A stretch of DNA of 64,000 nucleotides, taken from Bacillota bacterium. Lineage in GTDB: Bacteria > Bacillota > Clostridia > Lachnospirales > Lachnospiraceae. Made by a program: the position numbers and the translations under genes. The stretch is from the NCBI GenBank assembly GCA_023386815.1, contig JAEWIZ010000022.1:186001-250000 (forward strand). Reading direction: 5' to 3'. The notes under the pieces were generated by a model. It worked only from the letters and a program-made list of their open reading frames with translations, was not told where the DNA came from and did no database searches. Below are positions 7,731 to 15,597 of the stretch, in pieces (position 1 is the stretch's first letter; every line of letters starts with the position of its first letter).

Positions 7731-9215
7731 CTACGCCTGCTTCGTTGAAAATTCACTGATAAAAAATTCTTTTAAGCATTTATAATCCTTCAAGGATAGA
7801 TTCGCTAAGTCGAAGGTTCCCTTATCCATTCGCATCTGGAATATATTCTCAATGATTTTTTGCGTAGTGAATTTACGATCGTCGTTCTTTTCTATGTATT
7901 CAATTGTCGTTACAATATTATCTGCCAGCATAACGATGACTGCTTCCACAGAGTTTGGTTTCTCATATTTAATATTATGCTCTTTTAGAATTGCCTTTAA
8001 CTCATTTGGAAAACCATATTCCTCTGCAAGAATCAGACCTTCTTCAATATAATTCCTGCCATTAATTTTTCCCACCTCATGATATAGGCCGCCCGCCAAA
8101 GCTAGTGTTTGGTTGACACCAATAGCCATTGCTGCCCGATGTGATAAATCACCTATGATTAATGCATGCTGGTACAAGTCCTCCGAAAAGGCTTTCATTT
8201 TCTGAATTAAGATATTGTTCCGATCACAAAGGACATCATAATTTGTTCTTGAGCCTTGAGCTACCATAGTTGCATCCATAGCTTCCTGTGTAGTCGCTAC
8301 TTCCTGGATGGACAATTCCATAACCTCAGAGTTATCTAAGGAACTGCTCTTGGCTATCCTATTTGAATCAGTAAGATCCGTTAATGGAAGTGTCTTGGCC
8401 ACCTGTTTATCCTGTATAAAGCCTTGTTTCACAAGTAAAAGTTCCACCTGATTAGACTTAACATCCACTTTTGGTTCGATACTTGTATTCATTTGCTCGA
8501 AATGATTGAACTTGGAATGATAGATCAATGCTATAATAAAACTAACAACAATTACCAGCAATAAACTTAGCATGGATAAGACATAATCAAAGTTGGTCTG
8601 CTCATCAAATTTGAAATTATTAATCACAAATGCAACTGTAATATCCATGGACAGTAAAATGATAGCAGAGTATATCACCGTTGCTTTTGACTGCAACGCT
8701 CCTGACAGGAAGCAAAGCATCACTCCCATAATCAGAACCTGAAGTACTGTTCCAATATTCATTGTGAGTGCAATCCCCAACAAAATTGATAAATTAAAAT
8801 GCAGTAATAAACCCAGTTTTTTATCAATCAGCATTGCAACTAAAAGTCCACCTATCATCCAAAAATGATAGCATTCAGGATTAGGGATAAAGAGCAACAG
8901 ACAAATAGATAAAAGATATCCAAGGATAATAATCGTATTAGATAATCTCTTGGTCTGAAGCTGTTGATAATTATATTTCATATAAAAGGACGCAATTCCG
9001 GTTAGTATTAACATCAAAATACCCACCTTTATCGTTTCCGTCCCCGGGTTTTGCTTCAATATCCCCGGGAAAACAGCTACTAACATCGATAATAATGGAA
9101 ACAGCGTAACCATAATAGGAGCCTGCTCCATGGCCTCCTTTTTCTTTGAATTTTTTGACGGATTGCCCTTTTGAAGCATCTCATTCTCCAAATTAATGTC
9201 CCCTGTTCTCATCAT
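7731..9215 (-). CDS. PgpH-like membrane HD protein, shortened and with altered HD site
   Basis: By position (between phoH and ybeY) and fold this is the PgpH/YqfF homologue, in other Firmicutes a cyclic-di-AMP phosphodiesterase of about 700 residues. Here it has 494. It opens with a basic tail and then about seven membrane segments (about 30-245), so the extracellular 7TMR-HDED domain is missing. The C-terminal HD domain begins near 345. The catalytic HD dyad reads H379-E380 (LYHEVGK). The stretch that normally follows, with the next metal histidine, is deleted, and the usual EHH reads EHN (H413-N414). H350 and D432 are kept. It may be catalytically weak or dead, perhaps a sensor or scaffold. 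Its start overlaps the end of phoH by 23 bp. Confidence 0.78.
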   Translation of the reverse strand: MMRTGDINLENEMLQKGNPSKNSKKKEAMEQAPIMVTLFPLLSMLVAVFPGILKQNPGTETIKVGILMLILTGIASFYMKYNYQQLQTKRLSNTIIILGYLLSICLLLFIPNPECYHFWMIGGLLVAMLIDKKLGLLLHFNLSILLGIALTMNIGTVLQVLIMGVMLCFLSGALQSKATVIYSAIILLSMDITVAFVINNFKFDEQTNFDYVLSMLSLLLVIVVSFIIALIYHSKFNHFEQMNTSIEPKVDVKSNQVELLLVKQGFIQDKQVAKTLPLTDLTDSNRIAKSSSLDNSEVMELSIQEVATTQEAMDATMVAQGSRTNYDVLCDRNNILIQKMKAFSEDLYQHALIIGDLSHRAAMAIGVNQTLALAGGLYHEVGKINGRNYIEEGLILAEEYGFPNELKAILKEHNIKYEKPNSVEAVIVMLADNIVTTIEYIEKNDDRKFTTQKIIENIFQMRMDKGTFDLANLSLKDYKCLKEFFISEFSTKQA

Positions 9216-10260
9216 AATTTCCCCTGATTTTTGCCGATTTATAATTTACTTTTCGTTCCCACCTTCTTTTTCCCAGTTCTTCAGTCTTTAACTCATTTCT
9301 TTTTTGTCTTTCCTCATAGGATTCATAAGCTTTAACAATTCGTTGCACCAATGGATGTCTTACTACGTCCTGGCTGGTCAAATAGGAAAAACCAAGATCC
9401 TCTATCTTACCAAGAACCTTCAGCGCCACATCAAGACCGGACTTGGCTCCAATGGGCAAGTCTTTCTGTGTTAAATCTCCTGTTATAACAACCTTTGATC
9501 CAAAACCAATTCTGGTTAAGAACATTTTCATCTGAGCAGGTGTGGTATTCTGTGCCTCATCTAAGATAATAAAGGCATTTTCTAAGGTTCTGCCTCTCAT
9601 ATAAGCTAACGGTGCCACTTCAATTAATCCCTTTTCTGAATTCTTTATATAAGAGTCCGGACCCATGATTTGATAAAGAGCATCATACAATGGGCGTAAA
9701 TATGGATCTACCTTGCTCTGTAAATCACCAGGAAGGAAGCCTAATTTCTCCCCAGCCTCGATTGCCGGACGGGTTAAGATAATTTTGCTGACTTCGTCGT
9801 TTTTAAATGCAGTTATTGCCATTGCCATAGCTAAGTAGGTCTTACCGGTTCCGGCAGGTCCAATTCCAAATACGATCATTTTCTTTCGAATCTGATCCAC
9901 ATAGCTCTTCTGCCCTAAGGTCTTCGGTTTAATAGGCTTACCGTTAATGGTATGACAGATTAAATCCTTATCTATTTCTACAATTTCTTTTTCCCGATCC
10001 TCATAGCATAAAGAAATTGCATAATTAACATTTTGCTCCGTGATTTGATTGCCACGCTTTGATAACTCCAAAAGTTGAATAAATACACTTTTGGCCTTTC
10101 CAACATCTACCGCGGATCCAACGATCTTTATTTCTCCATTTCTTTCAACAATAGTTACATTAAATGACTTCTCAATAATTTTTACATAGGCATCAAAGCC
10201 TCCAAACACATTCTTTTCATGCTCTGCAGGTATGTCAATTATCGTTTCCATTATGCTCAT
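9193..10260 (-). CDS. PhoH family P-loop ATPase
   Basis: A 355-residue PhoH-family protein. Residues 1-90 form an RNA-binding KH-like domain (SFNVTIVERNGEIKIVGSA). The helicase-like ATPase domain follows, with Walker A GPAGTGKT at 134-141, MRGRTLENAFIILDEAQN as Walker B and the GDLTQ motif. Family members are cytosolic ATPases linked to RNA processing together with YbeY; the exact role is open. The 5' end overlaps yqfD by 26 bp and the 3' end overlaps the PgpH-like gene by 23 bp, so translation of the three is probably coupled. A GGAGG lies about 13 bases before the ATG at 10260, slightly far; the in-frame ATG three codons later is an alternative. Confidence 0.9.
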   Translation of the reverse strand: MSIMETIIDIPAEHEKNVFGGFDAYVKIIEKSFNVTIVERNGEIKIVGSAVDVGKAKSVFIQLLELSKRGNQITEQNVNYAISLCYEDREKEIVEIDKDLICHTINGKPIKPKTLGQKSYVDQIRKKMIVFGIGPAGTGKTYLAMAMAITAFKNDEVSKIILTRPAIEAGEKLGFLPGDLQSKVDPYLRPLYDALYQIMGPDSYIKNSEKGLIEVAPLAYMRGRTLENAFIILDEAQNTTPAQMKMFLTRIGFGSKVVITGDLTQKDLPIGAKSGLDVALKVLGKIEDLGFSYLTSQDVVRHPLVQRIVKAYESYEERQKRNELKTEELGKRRWERKVNYKSAKIRGNYDENRGH

Positions 10261-11476
10261 CTGTCTGTGGGAGCCTCCATTCGTCTTCTATTATCGTTTT
10301 ATATTGCCACGCAGGTTCCTCCACAAGAATTCTTCCCTGGGTGATACATTTGTTATTCTCTACGGTTATTTTAACATTATTTTGAGTTATTATTACACTT
10401 TTCTCCTGCAATTTTTCAAAATAATGATCTAATCGTAATTTCGCAACTGCTATTGCTTCCTCCTTAGTATAGGTCTTTTTCTCTTCAATATATTCCCTTG
10501 CTGTGATTGTTCCATACCGAAACGGCAAATAAAAGCTATCCGTAATATGGATAGATTTTTCATTTACAATTATATCATAGGTATTATAGGAATATCTAGG
10601 ATTATATAAAAATAATTTTTGTAATAAAAAGGATACATAATATCCTTTTTTGGATTTTCCTGTGTAATTCTTAGCTATGTAGGACAGCGGAAATACTTCC
10701 TTATATTCATAATATGTTTTACATACAATAGTTGCATCTGCCAAAACCGGATGTTGGTTAATTAGAACACCAAAGTCATCCATGACCGGTATGATACCTG
10801 AAACTAGGATATCCCCCTTTTTCACTACACTTCCCTCCCGTACCAATGGAGTTCCGCTTCTCGTTACAATTGATTTAATGATAGCGTCTTTTGTAGCCAC
10901 CATATGGCTTGGCTCCAAGGCCTTTTGTGCCGGTGCAGGCATATTAGTCTCAGTGATCTTAATAATCAGTCTTGTACCCTTCATTTCTGCCGAAACCCAT
11001 CCGATGTCTTTGTAGGCTAGACGAATTGTCTCTTCAATCTCCTGACAATTTACATTTTTCTTTAAGACCCCTGCATAGATCTGATTCTCTTGTAAGAACT
11101 GTAGCATCGTATCTGAGGTATATTTAGATCCCCCCTGCAAGTCGATATCCCATATATAAAGAGAAAGAATATATACTAGTACCGTGCAAATGAGCAGGCC
11201 GAGCATAAAGCCCTTCCTCTTTCGATAACGATGCAGCAGGAAAGGCAACCCTATTTTCTTACTTATATGGGGGACAATACCGGTCTTCCTTGCGATGGGT
11301 TTCAACTTCTTAAAATTCTTTATTGTAATACGGAATTGATAATCCTCCTCCTGTTTCACCAGCTCCTCTAACGCAATATTCTTATTACAGCATAAATTAA
11401 TAAATCGCTCGGGAGCAGTTCCACGGATACGAACATACAGATAACCACGTAACCAGTAGAAGATTCGAACTAACAT
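10235..11476 (-). CDS. yqfD: Sporulation protein YqfD
   Basis: A 413-residue protein of the YqfD family, made in the mother cell during sporulation in Bacillus. After a soluble N-terminal part (about 1-90, with RIRGTAPERFINLCCNKNI) there is one membrane segment (about 93-115, FMLGLLICTVLVYILSLYIW). A large outer region follows, with DIGWVSAEMKGTRLIIKITE, PLVREGSVVKKGDILVSG and a cystatin-like C-terminus. The start at 11476 has TAGGAGGTAATCAC ahead. The gene directly follows yqfC (29 bp gap) and overlaps phoH, as in other spore formers. The YqfC-YqfD pair is conserved, but its mechanism is not known. Confidence 0.9.
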   Translation of the reverse strand: MLVRIFYWLRGYLYVRIRGTAPERFINLCCNKNIALEELVKQEEDYQFRITIKNFKKLKPIARKTGIVPHISKKIGLPFLLHRYRKRKGFMLGLLICTVLVYILSLYIWDIDLQGGSKYTSDTMLQFLQENQIYAGVLKKNVNCQEIEETIRLAYKDIGWVSAEMKGTRLIIKITETNMPAPAQKALEPSHMVATKDAIIKSIVTRSGTPLVREGSVVKKGDILVSGIIPVMDDFGVLINQHPVLADATIVCKTYYEYKEVFPLSYIAKNYTGKSKKGYYVSFLLQKLFLYNPRYSYNTYDIIVNEKSIHITDSFYLPFRYGTITAREYIEEKKTYTKEEAIAVAKLRLDHYFEKLQEKSVIITQNNVKITVENNKCITQGRILVEEPAWQYKTIIEDEWRLPQTDEHNGNDN

Positions 11477-11505
11477 TGTGATTACCTCCTAGGAATGATA
11501 AACCA

Positions 11506-11868
11506 TCATTGGTAATAGATCGTGTTAATATATCCGGTAATTTTCATCTCATCCTCAGTAAAATATAAAATATTAAGATTTTTTCCCTCAATACAGATTC
11601 GGCATAATTTCGTTTGGATTCTGATCAGATTGTTATTAAATTCGATGATTCCTTTGTAATTTTCCAGACACAACTCATTCCTGCCGGTGGCAGTAATAAT
11701 AGGAGCTCCGGCAAGCATGTCAGCCGGTAGGTGCAGACGGTTAGATAGTTCCTCTAGATAATTTTGTTTCTCATATTCATTTGTTTTTTTGTTTTTATGA
11801 AAACCTTTATATAAAGTATTTTTAGAATTCTTTTTAAATTCCTCATGAGACGATTTCATTTTCTTCAT
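11506..11868 (-). CDS. yqfC: YabP/YqfC-family sporulation protein
   Basis: A 120-residue protein whose C-terminal 80 residues match the YqfC/YabP family: LSNRLHLPADMLAGAPIITA, then GRNELCLENYKGIIEFN, ending with a short beta-rich tail. In Bacillus this small protein is a sigma-E product next to YqfD. The first 40 residues are basic and asparagine-rich, longer than usual, so translation might start inside the frame. The annotated ATG has only a weak GGGTG site. A palindrome (11892-11921) lies just upstream; I could not define a convincing sporulation promoter. Confidence 0.85.
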   Translation of the reverse strand: MKKMKSSHEEFKKNSKNTLYKGFHKNKKTNEYEKQNYLEELSNRLHLPADMLAGAPIITATGRNELCLENYKGIIEFNNNLIRIQTKLCRICIEGKNLNILYFTEDEMKITGYINTIYYQ

Positions 11869-11891
11869 GCCAACACCCAGCCTTATGAAAT

Positions 11892-11921
11892 GCCATTTAC
11901 ATTTTTAAAAATGAAAATGGC
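11892..11921. repeat. 30-bp near-perfect dyad upstream of yqfC
   Basis: Two 15-base halves meet without a spacer (centre 11906/11907) and differ at one position. Flanking bases CTTATG and CATAAG extend the symmetry. Placed 24 bp before the yqfC start codon, it could be an operator or an mRNA hairpin. Part of it resembles the short palindrome AAATGGCCATTT at 22511-22522. Confidence 0.5.
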
Positions 11922-12185
11922 ATAAGTACTATAGTAATATATGAAAAACCATAATCAGATAGAACGCTGGGACGCATTTCAAAAAAATCTAGAATAAAAG
12001 TTCATAAAAAGTGATAATAAAACAAATATCCCTTCCATGATATTCATTCTCCTGATAACCATTAAAAAGCGCCAATAACTCAATATCGTAAAAATCATCT
12101 AATCTTTAATGACGACTCAGCCTCAGATGTATACCTGAATCAACATCCTAAAAGCACTTAAACTATACCTATTGATACCTAACGT
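11922..12185. other. Intergenic AT-rich stretch with no visible gene
   Basis: About 260 bp between the yqfC dyad and the long palindrome. It is AT-rich and full of stop codons in all frames. I see no RNA gene, repeat or clear promoter in it beyond A/T tracts. Confidence 0.5.
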
Positions 12186-12392
12186 GGGCTGCTGTTCACT
12201 ACCTACCCAAACCAGAAGGACATGGTACTCACTATAATGCACTATTTGACAGACATGGGATTGATTCTGACCGACAGTAGCGAACATTTATGTCCGATAA
12301 TGTCGGTCAGAATCAATCCCGTGTCAGTCAACTTGTGTGTGAAGTGAGTACCATGTCCTTCTGGTATTATGTATCCTATAACTCAGCAGCCC
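12186..12392. repeat. 207-bp long imperfect palindrome (hairpin element)
   Basis: Three nested perfect pairings: an outer 9-bp pair (12186-12194 with 12384-12392), a 22-bp pair (12212-12233 with 12343-12364) and a 20-bp pair (12257-12276 with 12301-12320), with partly matching DNA between them and a 24-base loop at 12277-12300. No reading frame is preserved. It lies beyond the rpsU terminator and before the yqfC upstream region. A foldback mobile remnant (MITE-like) or a structured RNA are the two readings. No flanking target duplication is obvious. Confidence 0.8.
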
Positions 12393-12405
12393 TTCACTTT
12401 ACATA

Positions 12406-12438
12406 CAAAAACTTCCAATGATTTTACTCATTGGAAGT
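12406..12438 (-). terminator. Intrinsic terminator of rpsU
   Basis: An 11-bp perfect stem (12411-12421 with 12428-12438), a 6-base loop and, on the minus strand, a run of T (A at 12406-12410). It starts 12 bp after the rpsU stop, so rpsU transcription should mostly end here and yqfC needs its own promoter. Confidence 0.9.
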
Positions 12439-12449
12439 CCTTTACACAA

Positions 12450-12623
12450 TTAATATTTACGTTTTCTAGCCGCTTCAGACTTTTTCTTGCGTCTTACGCT
12501 TGGCTTCTCATAATGCTCCCTCTTACGGATCTCCTGTTGGATTCCAGCCTTCGCACAGTTTCTTTTGAATCTGCGGAGAGCACTATCTAATGTTTCATTA
12601 TCTTTAACGACAACATTTGACAT
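12450..12623 (-). CDS. rpsU: 30S ribosomal protein S21
   Basis: A 57-residue protein whose sequence is plainly S21: ETLDSALRRFKRNCAKAG, then IRKREHYEKPSVRRKKKSE and the basic tail AARKRKY. S21 joins the small subunit late and helps base pairing at initiation. The start ATG at 12623 is preceded by GGGTGAT, with a longer GGAGGGAGG further up. A 5' leader hairpin (12645-12671) and a good vegetative promoter (12702-12729) lie upstream, a strong terminator downstream. So it looks like a monocistronic unit, placed between alaS and the yqfC-yqfD-phoH group as in related clostridia. Confidence 0.97.
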   Translation of the reverse strand: MSNVVVKDNETLDSALRRFKRNCAKAGIQQEIRKREHYEKPSVRRKKKSEAARKRKY

Positions 12624-12644
12624 AGTATCACCCTAACCTCCCTC

Positions 12645-12671
12645 CAGTTGTGTATTGTGCGTATACAACTG
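12645..12671 (-). promoter_or_regulatory. 5'-leader hairpin of rpsU
   Basis: CAGTTGT at one arm pairs with ACAACTG at the other around a partly paired centre, directly before the ribosome site of rpsU. It could modulate S21 translation or simply stabilise the leader. Confidence 0.45.
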
Positions 12672-12701
12672 TTTGGGTATTTTTTGAATAGCACTACAAT
12701 G

Positions 12702-12729
12702 ATTATAGCATATTTTTCAATTTCGTCAA
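12702..12729 (-). promoter_or_regulatory. Sigma-A promoter of rpsU
   Basis: On the minus strand TTGACG (12724-12729), a 16-base spacer and TATAAT (12702-12707). The predicted start lies about 70 bases before the rpsU ATG. Confidence 0.8.
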
Positions 12730-12830
12730 CCTGTTTTTGCTATATTCACTGGTTTACTTAATATTTTTTTCAGTTATAACAAGTAAATTATGTTAACTAA
12801 AGAAAGTTTGTACATATCTACTGAAAATGA

Positions 12831-15473
12831 TTATTTTATCTGACCTGCTAATACTTCCTGCGCTTTTGCAATAACAGAGTCGATACCAGCTGCATTTTTA
12901 CCACCTGCCTGAGCCATGTTCGGTCTTCCGCCGCCACCGCCACCAACTAAGGCTGCGAGCTCTTTAATCAGATTACCGGCATGAGCACCCTGCTTCATAG
13001 CTCCATCCGTAGCCATAGCAAGTAAATTAACCTTATCCGGAGCCATGGCAGATGCTAAGATGATAACACCTTCTCCAAGCTTCTCCTTTAACTGGTCACC
13101 CAGATTACGAAGTTCATTCATGTCAACATCTGATAACTTAACCGCTAATAACTTAACACCTTTAACATCTACTACCTGATTCATAACATCGCCAAGGGAG
13201 CTATTCGCCAGCTTACTCTTTAGCTTTTCATTTTCAGATTTGATGGCTTTGATTTCCTCTAATAAGCCTTCAATTCTGGCTGTTAACTGTGCTGGTTCTG
13301 TCTTCGCAGTCTTTGCTGCTAAGTTCAGCTCGTTTTCTAATTCTTTATAATAAGCAAATACACCATTACCTGTTAAAGCTTCAATTCTTCTTACTCCGGC
13401 TGCAATACCTGTCTCAGAGAGAATCTTAAATACGGTAATTACACCTGTATTACTTACATGAGTACCACCGCAAAGCTCTTTGCTATAATCGCCCATGGAA
13501 ACAACACGGACATCGCTGGCATACTTTTCACCAAACAACGCCATTGCGCCTTCCCTTTTTGCTTCCTCAATATTCATTACTTTGGTATTTACACAAAGAT
13601 TGTTTGCAATCTGCTCATTTACCAGTGCTTCCACTCTGCTAAGCTCTTCTGCTGTTAAAGCGGAGAAATGTGTAAAGTCGAAACGTAAACGGTCTTCGCT
13701 TACCATGGAACCAGCTTGCTCCACATGTGTACCGAGTACGGTTCTAAGTGCCTTCTGTAATAAGTGAGTTGCACTGTGATTCTTAGCGGTAGCTGCTCTC
13801 TGTGCTGCATTTACTTCTAATGTTACCGTTTCACCAACTTTAAAGATACCCTTGATTACAGAACCCACATGTCCAATCTTACCACCTTGAAGCTTAATGG
13901 TATCCTCCACTTCAAACTCTGCATCCTTGGTTACAATAATACCGGTATCTGCAGCTTGTCCACCGCTGGTAGCATAAAAAGGTGTCTCTTTTACAAGAAT
14001 CGTGCCCTTCTGACCTGCCACCAATTCCTCGGTAAGCTCGGACTCTGTAGTAAGGACTGTGATTTCTGAGGAGTAGGACAAATTCTCATAGCCAACAAAT
14101 GCAGAGGTAATAGCCGGGTCAATCTGCTGATATACGGTTTCTTCCGCACCCATATAATTGGTGGTACCTCTTGCGCTTCTAGCAGTAACTCGCTGAACCT
14201 CCATTGCCTCACGAAAGCCCTTCTCATCAACTTCAAAGCCCTTTTCCTCAAGGATTTCCTTGGTTAAGTCAATTGGGAAGCCGTAGGTATCATATAACTT
14301 AAACACATCCTCGCCAGTAAGGATCTTTTTATTACTCTTCTCTAATTCTTTTTCCATCTCTGCCAGGATGCTTAAGCCCTGATCGATAGTCTTATTAAAC
14401 TTATCCTCTTCTATGTTCAGAAGTTTGATAATGTATTCTTTCTTTTCCTCTAATTCCGGATAACCATCCTTGGATTCACGAATTACAACCTTTGCAAGCT
14501 CAGCCATGAAATTACCTTCAATACCAAGAAGTCTTCCGTGACGAGCTGCACCGCGAAGTAAACGGCGGAATACATAGCCACGACCCTCGTTGGAAGGAAT
14601 TACGCCGTCTGAGGCCATAAAGGTTACAGAACGAATGTGATCTGTGATTTTACGAATGGATACATCCTTCTTCGCATCTACCTGATACTCGGTATGAGCC
14701 AGCGCACAAACCTTATCACGAATAGCTTTCATCGTATCAACATCAAAAATGGAGCTTACGTCCTGCACTACGGTTGCCAGTCTCTCCAGACCCATTCCTG
14801 TATCAATATTCTTACTCTCTAATTCGGTATAGTTTCCATTACCATCTCCATTGAACTGGGTAAATACATTATTCCATACCTCGATATAACGATCGCATTC
14901 ACAGCCTACAGTACAGCCTGGTTCACCACAGCCATATTTCTCTCCGCGATCATAATAGATCTCAGAGCAAGGACCGCAAGGGCCTGCACCATGCTCCCAG
15001 AAGTTATCTTTCTTACCAAAACGGAAAATTCTCTCCGGTGCAATACCGATTTCTTTATTCCAGATTTCAAAAGCCTCGTCATCATTCTCATAAACGGATG
15101 GATAGAGTCTGTTTGGATCAAGACCCACGACATCGGTTAAAAATTCCCAGGACCAAGCAATTGCTTCATGCTTAAAATAATCTCCAAAGGAGAAGTTACC
15201 AAGCATTTCAAAGAAGGTACCATGTCTTGCTGTCTTACCCACGTTCTCAATATCACCGGTACGAATACATTTCTGACAGGTGGTTACGCGATTTCTTGGC
15301 GGAATCTCCTGTCCTGTAAAGTAGGGCTTTAAAGGCGCCATACCTGAATTAATTAATAATAAACTGTTATCATTATGCGGAACCAAAGAAAAGCTGTTTA
15401 ATTTTAGATGCCCCTTGCTTTCAAAAAATTCCAGGAACATTTTTCTCAGTTCGTTTACACCATATACTTGCAC
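12831..15473 (-). CDS. alaS: Alanyl-tRNA synthetase
   Basis: A full-length 880-residue enzyme that charges tRNA-Ala and proofreads mischarged serine and glycine. The class II catalytic core occupies about 1-240 (VTTCQKCIRTGDIENVGKTA, then FFEMLGNFSFGDYFK). The tRNA-recognition region follows. The editing domain carries HSATHLL and the second metal pair in CGGTHVSNTG. The C-terminal C-Ala domain has the glycine run GGGGGGRPNMAQAGG. The start is a GTG at 15473 with TTAGGAGG nine bases upstream. A 124-bp gap separates it from hisIE on the same strand. It contains small hairpins but is too short for a T-box leader. Confidence 0.98.
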   Translation of the reverse strand: MQVYGVNELRKMFLEFFESKGHLKLNSFSLVPHNDNSLLLINSGMAPLKPYFTGQEIPPRNRVTTCQKCIRTGDIENVGKTARHGTFFEMLGNFSFGDYFKHEAIAWSWEFLTDVVGLDPNRLYPSVYENDDEAFEIWNKEIGIAPERIFRFGKKDNFWEHGAGPCGPCSEIYYDRGEKYGCGEPGCTVGCECDRYIEVWNNVFTQFNGDGNGNYTELESKNIDTGMGLERLATVVQDVSSIFDVDTMKAIRDKVCALAHTEYQVDAKKDVSIRKITDHIRSVTFMASDGVIPSNEGRGYVFRRLLRGAARHGRLLGIEGNFMAELAKVVIRESKDGYPELEEKKEYIIKLLNIEEDKFNKTIDQGLSILAEMEKELEKSNKKILTGEDVFKLYDTYGFPIDLTKEILEEKGFEVDEKGFREAMEVQRVTARSARGTTNYMGAEETVYQQIDPAITSAFVGYENLSYSSEITVLTTESELTEELVAGQKGTILVKETPFYATSGGQAADTGIIVTKDAEFEVEDTIKLQGGKIGHVGSVIKGIFKVGETVTLEVNAAQRAATAKNHSATHLLQKALRTVLGTHVEQAGSMVSEDRLRFDFTHFSALTAEELSRVEALVNEQIANNLCVNTKVMNIEEAKREGAMALFGEKYASDVRVVSMGDYSKELCGGTHVSNTGVITVFKILSETGIAAGVRRIEALTGNGVFAYYKELENELNLAAKTAKTEPAQLTARIEGLLEEIKAIKSENEKLKSKLANSSLGDVMNQVVDVKGVKLLAVKLSDVDMNELRNLGDQLKEKLGEGVIILASAMAPDKVNLLAMATDGAMKQGAHAGNLIKELAALVGGGGGGRPNMAQAGGKNAAGIDSVIAKAQEVLAGQIK

Positions 15474-15597
15474 GTTAATTGCCTCCTAATATTATATAGA
15501 TATCCTGCTTTGGGATAAAGCTTTTTGTATATTAACGATCATTTGACCCTATGGCCACGGGGTGCCGATTATAAATGATGAGTTTCCATCATCCACA

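Noticed and set aside
12369..12590. Plus-strand frame opposite rpsU
   Set aside because: It is the shadow of rpsU and its terminator, has no ribosome site and no recognisable protein.
15474..15597. Possible T-box leader before alaS
   Set aside because: Only 124 bp are available between hisIE and alaS, too short for the normal leader, and no T-box consensus or matching specifier hairpin was seen.
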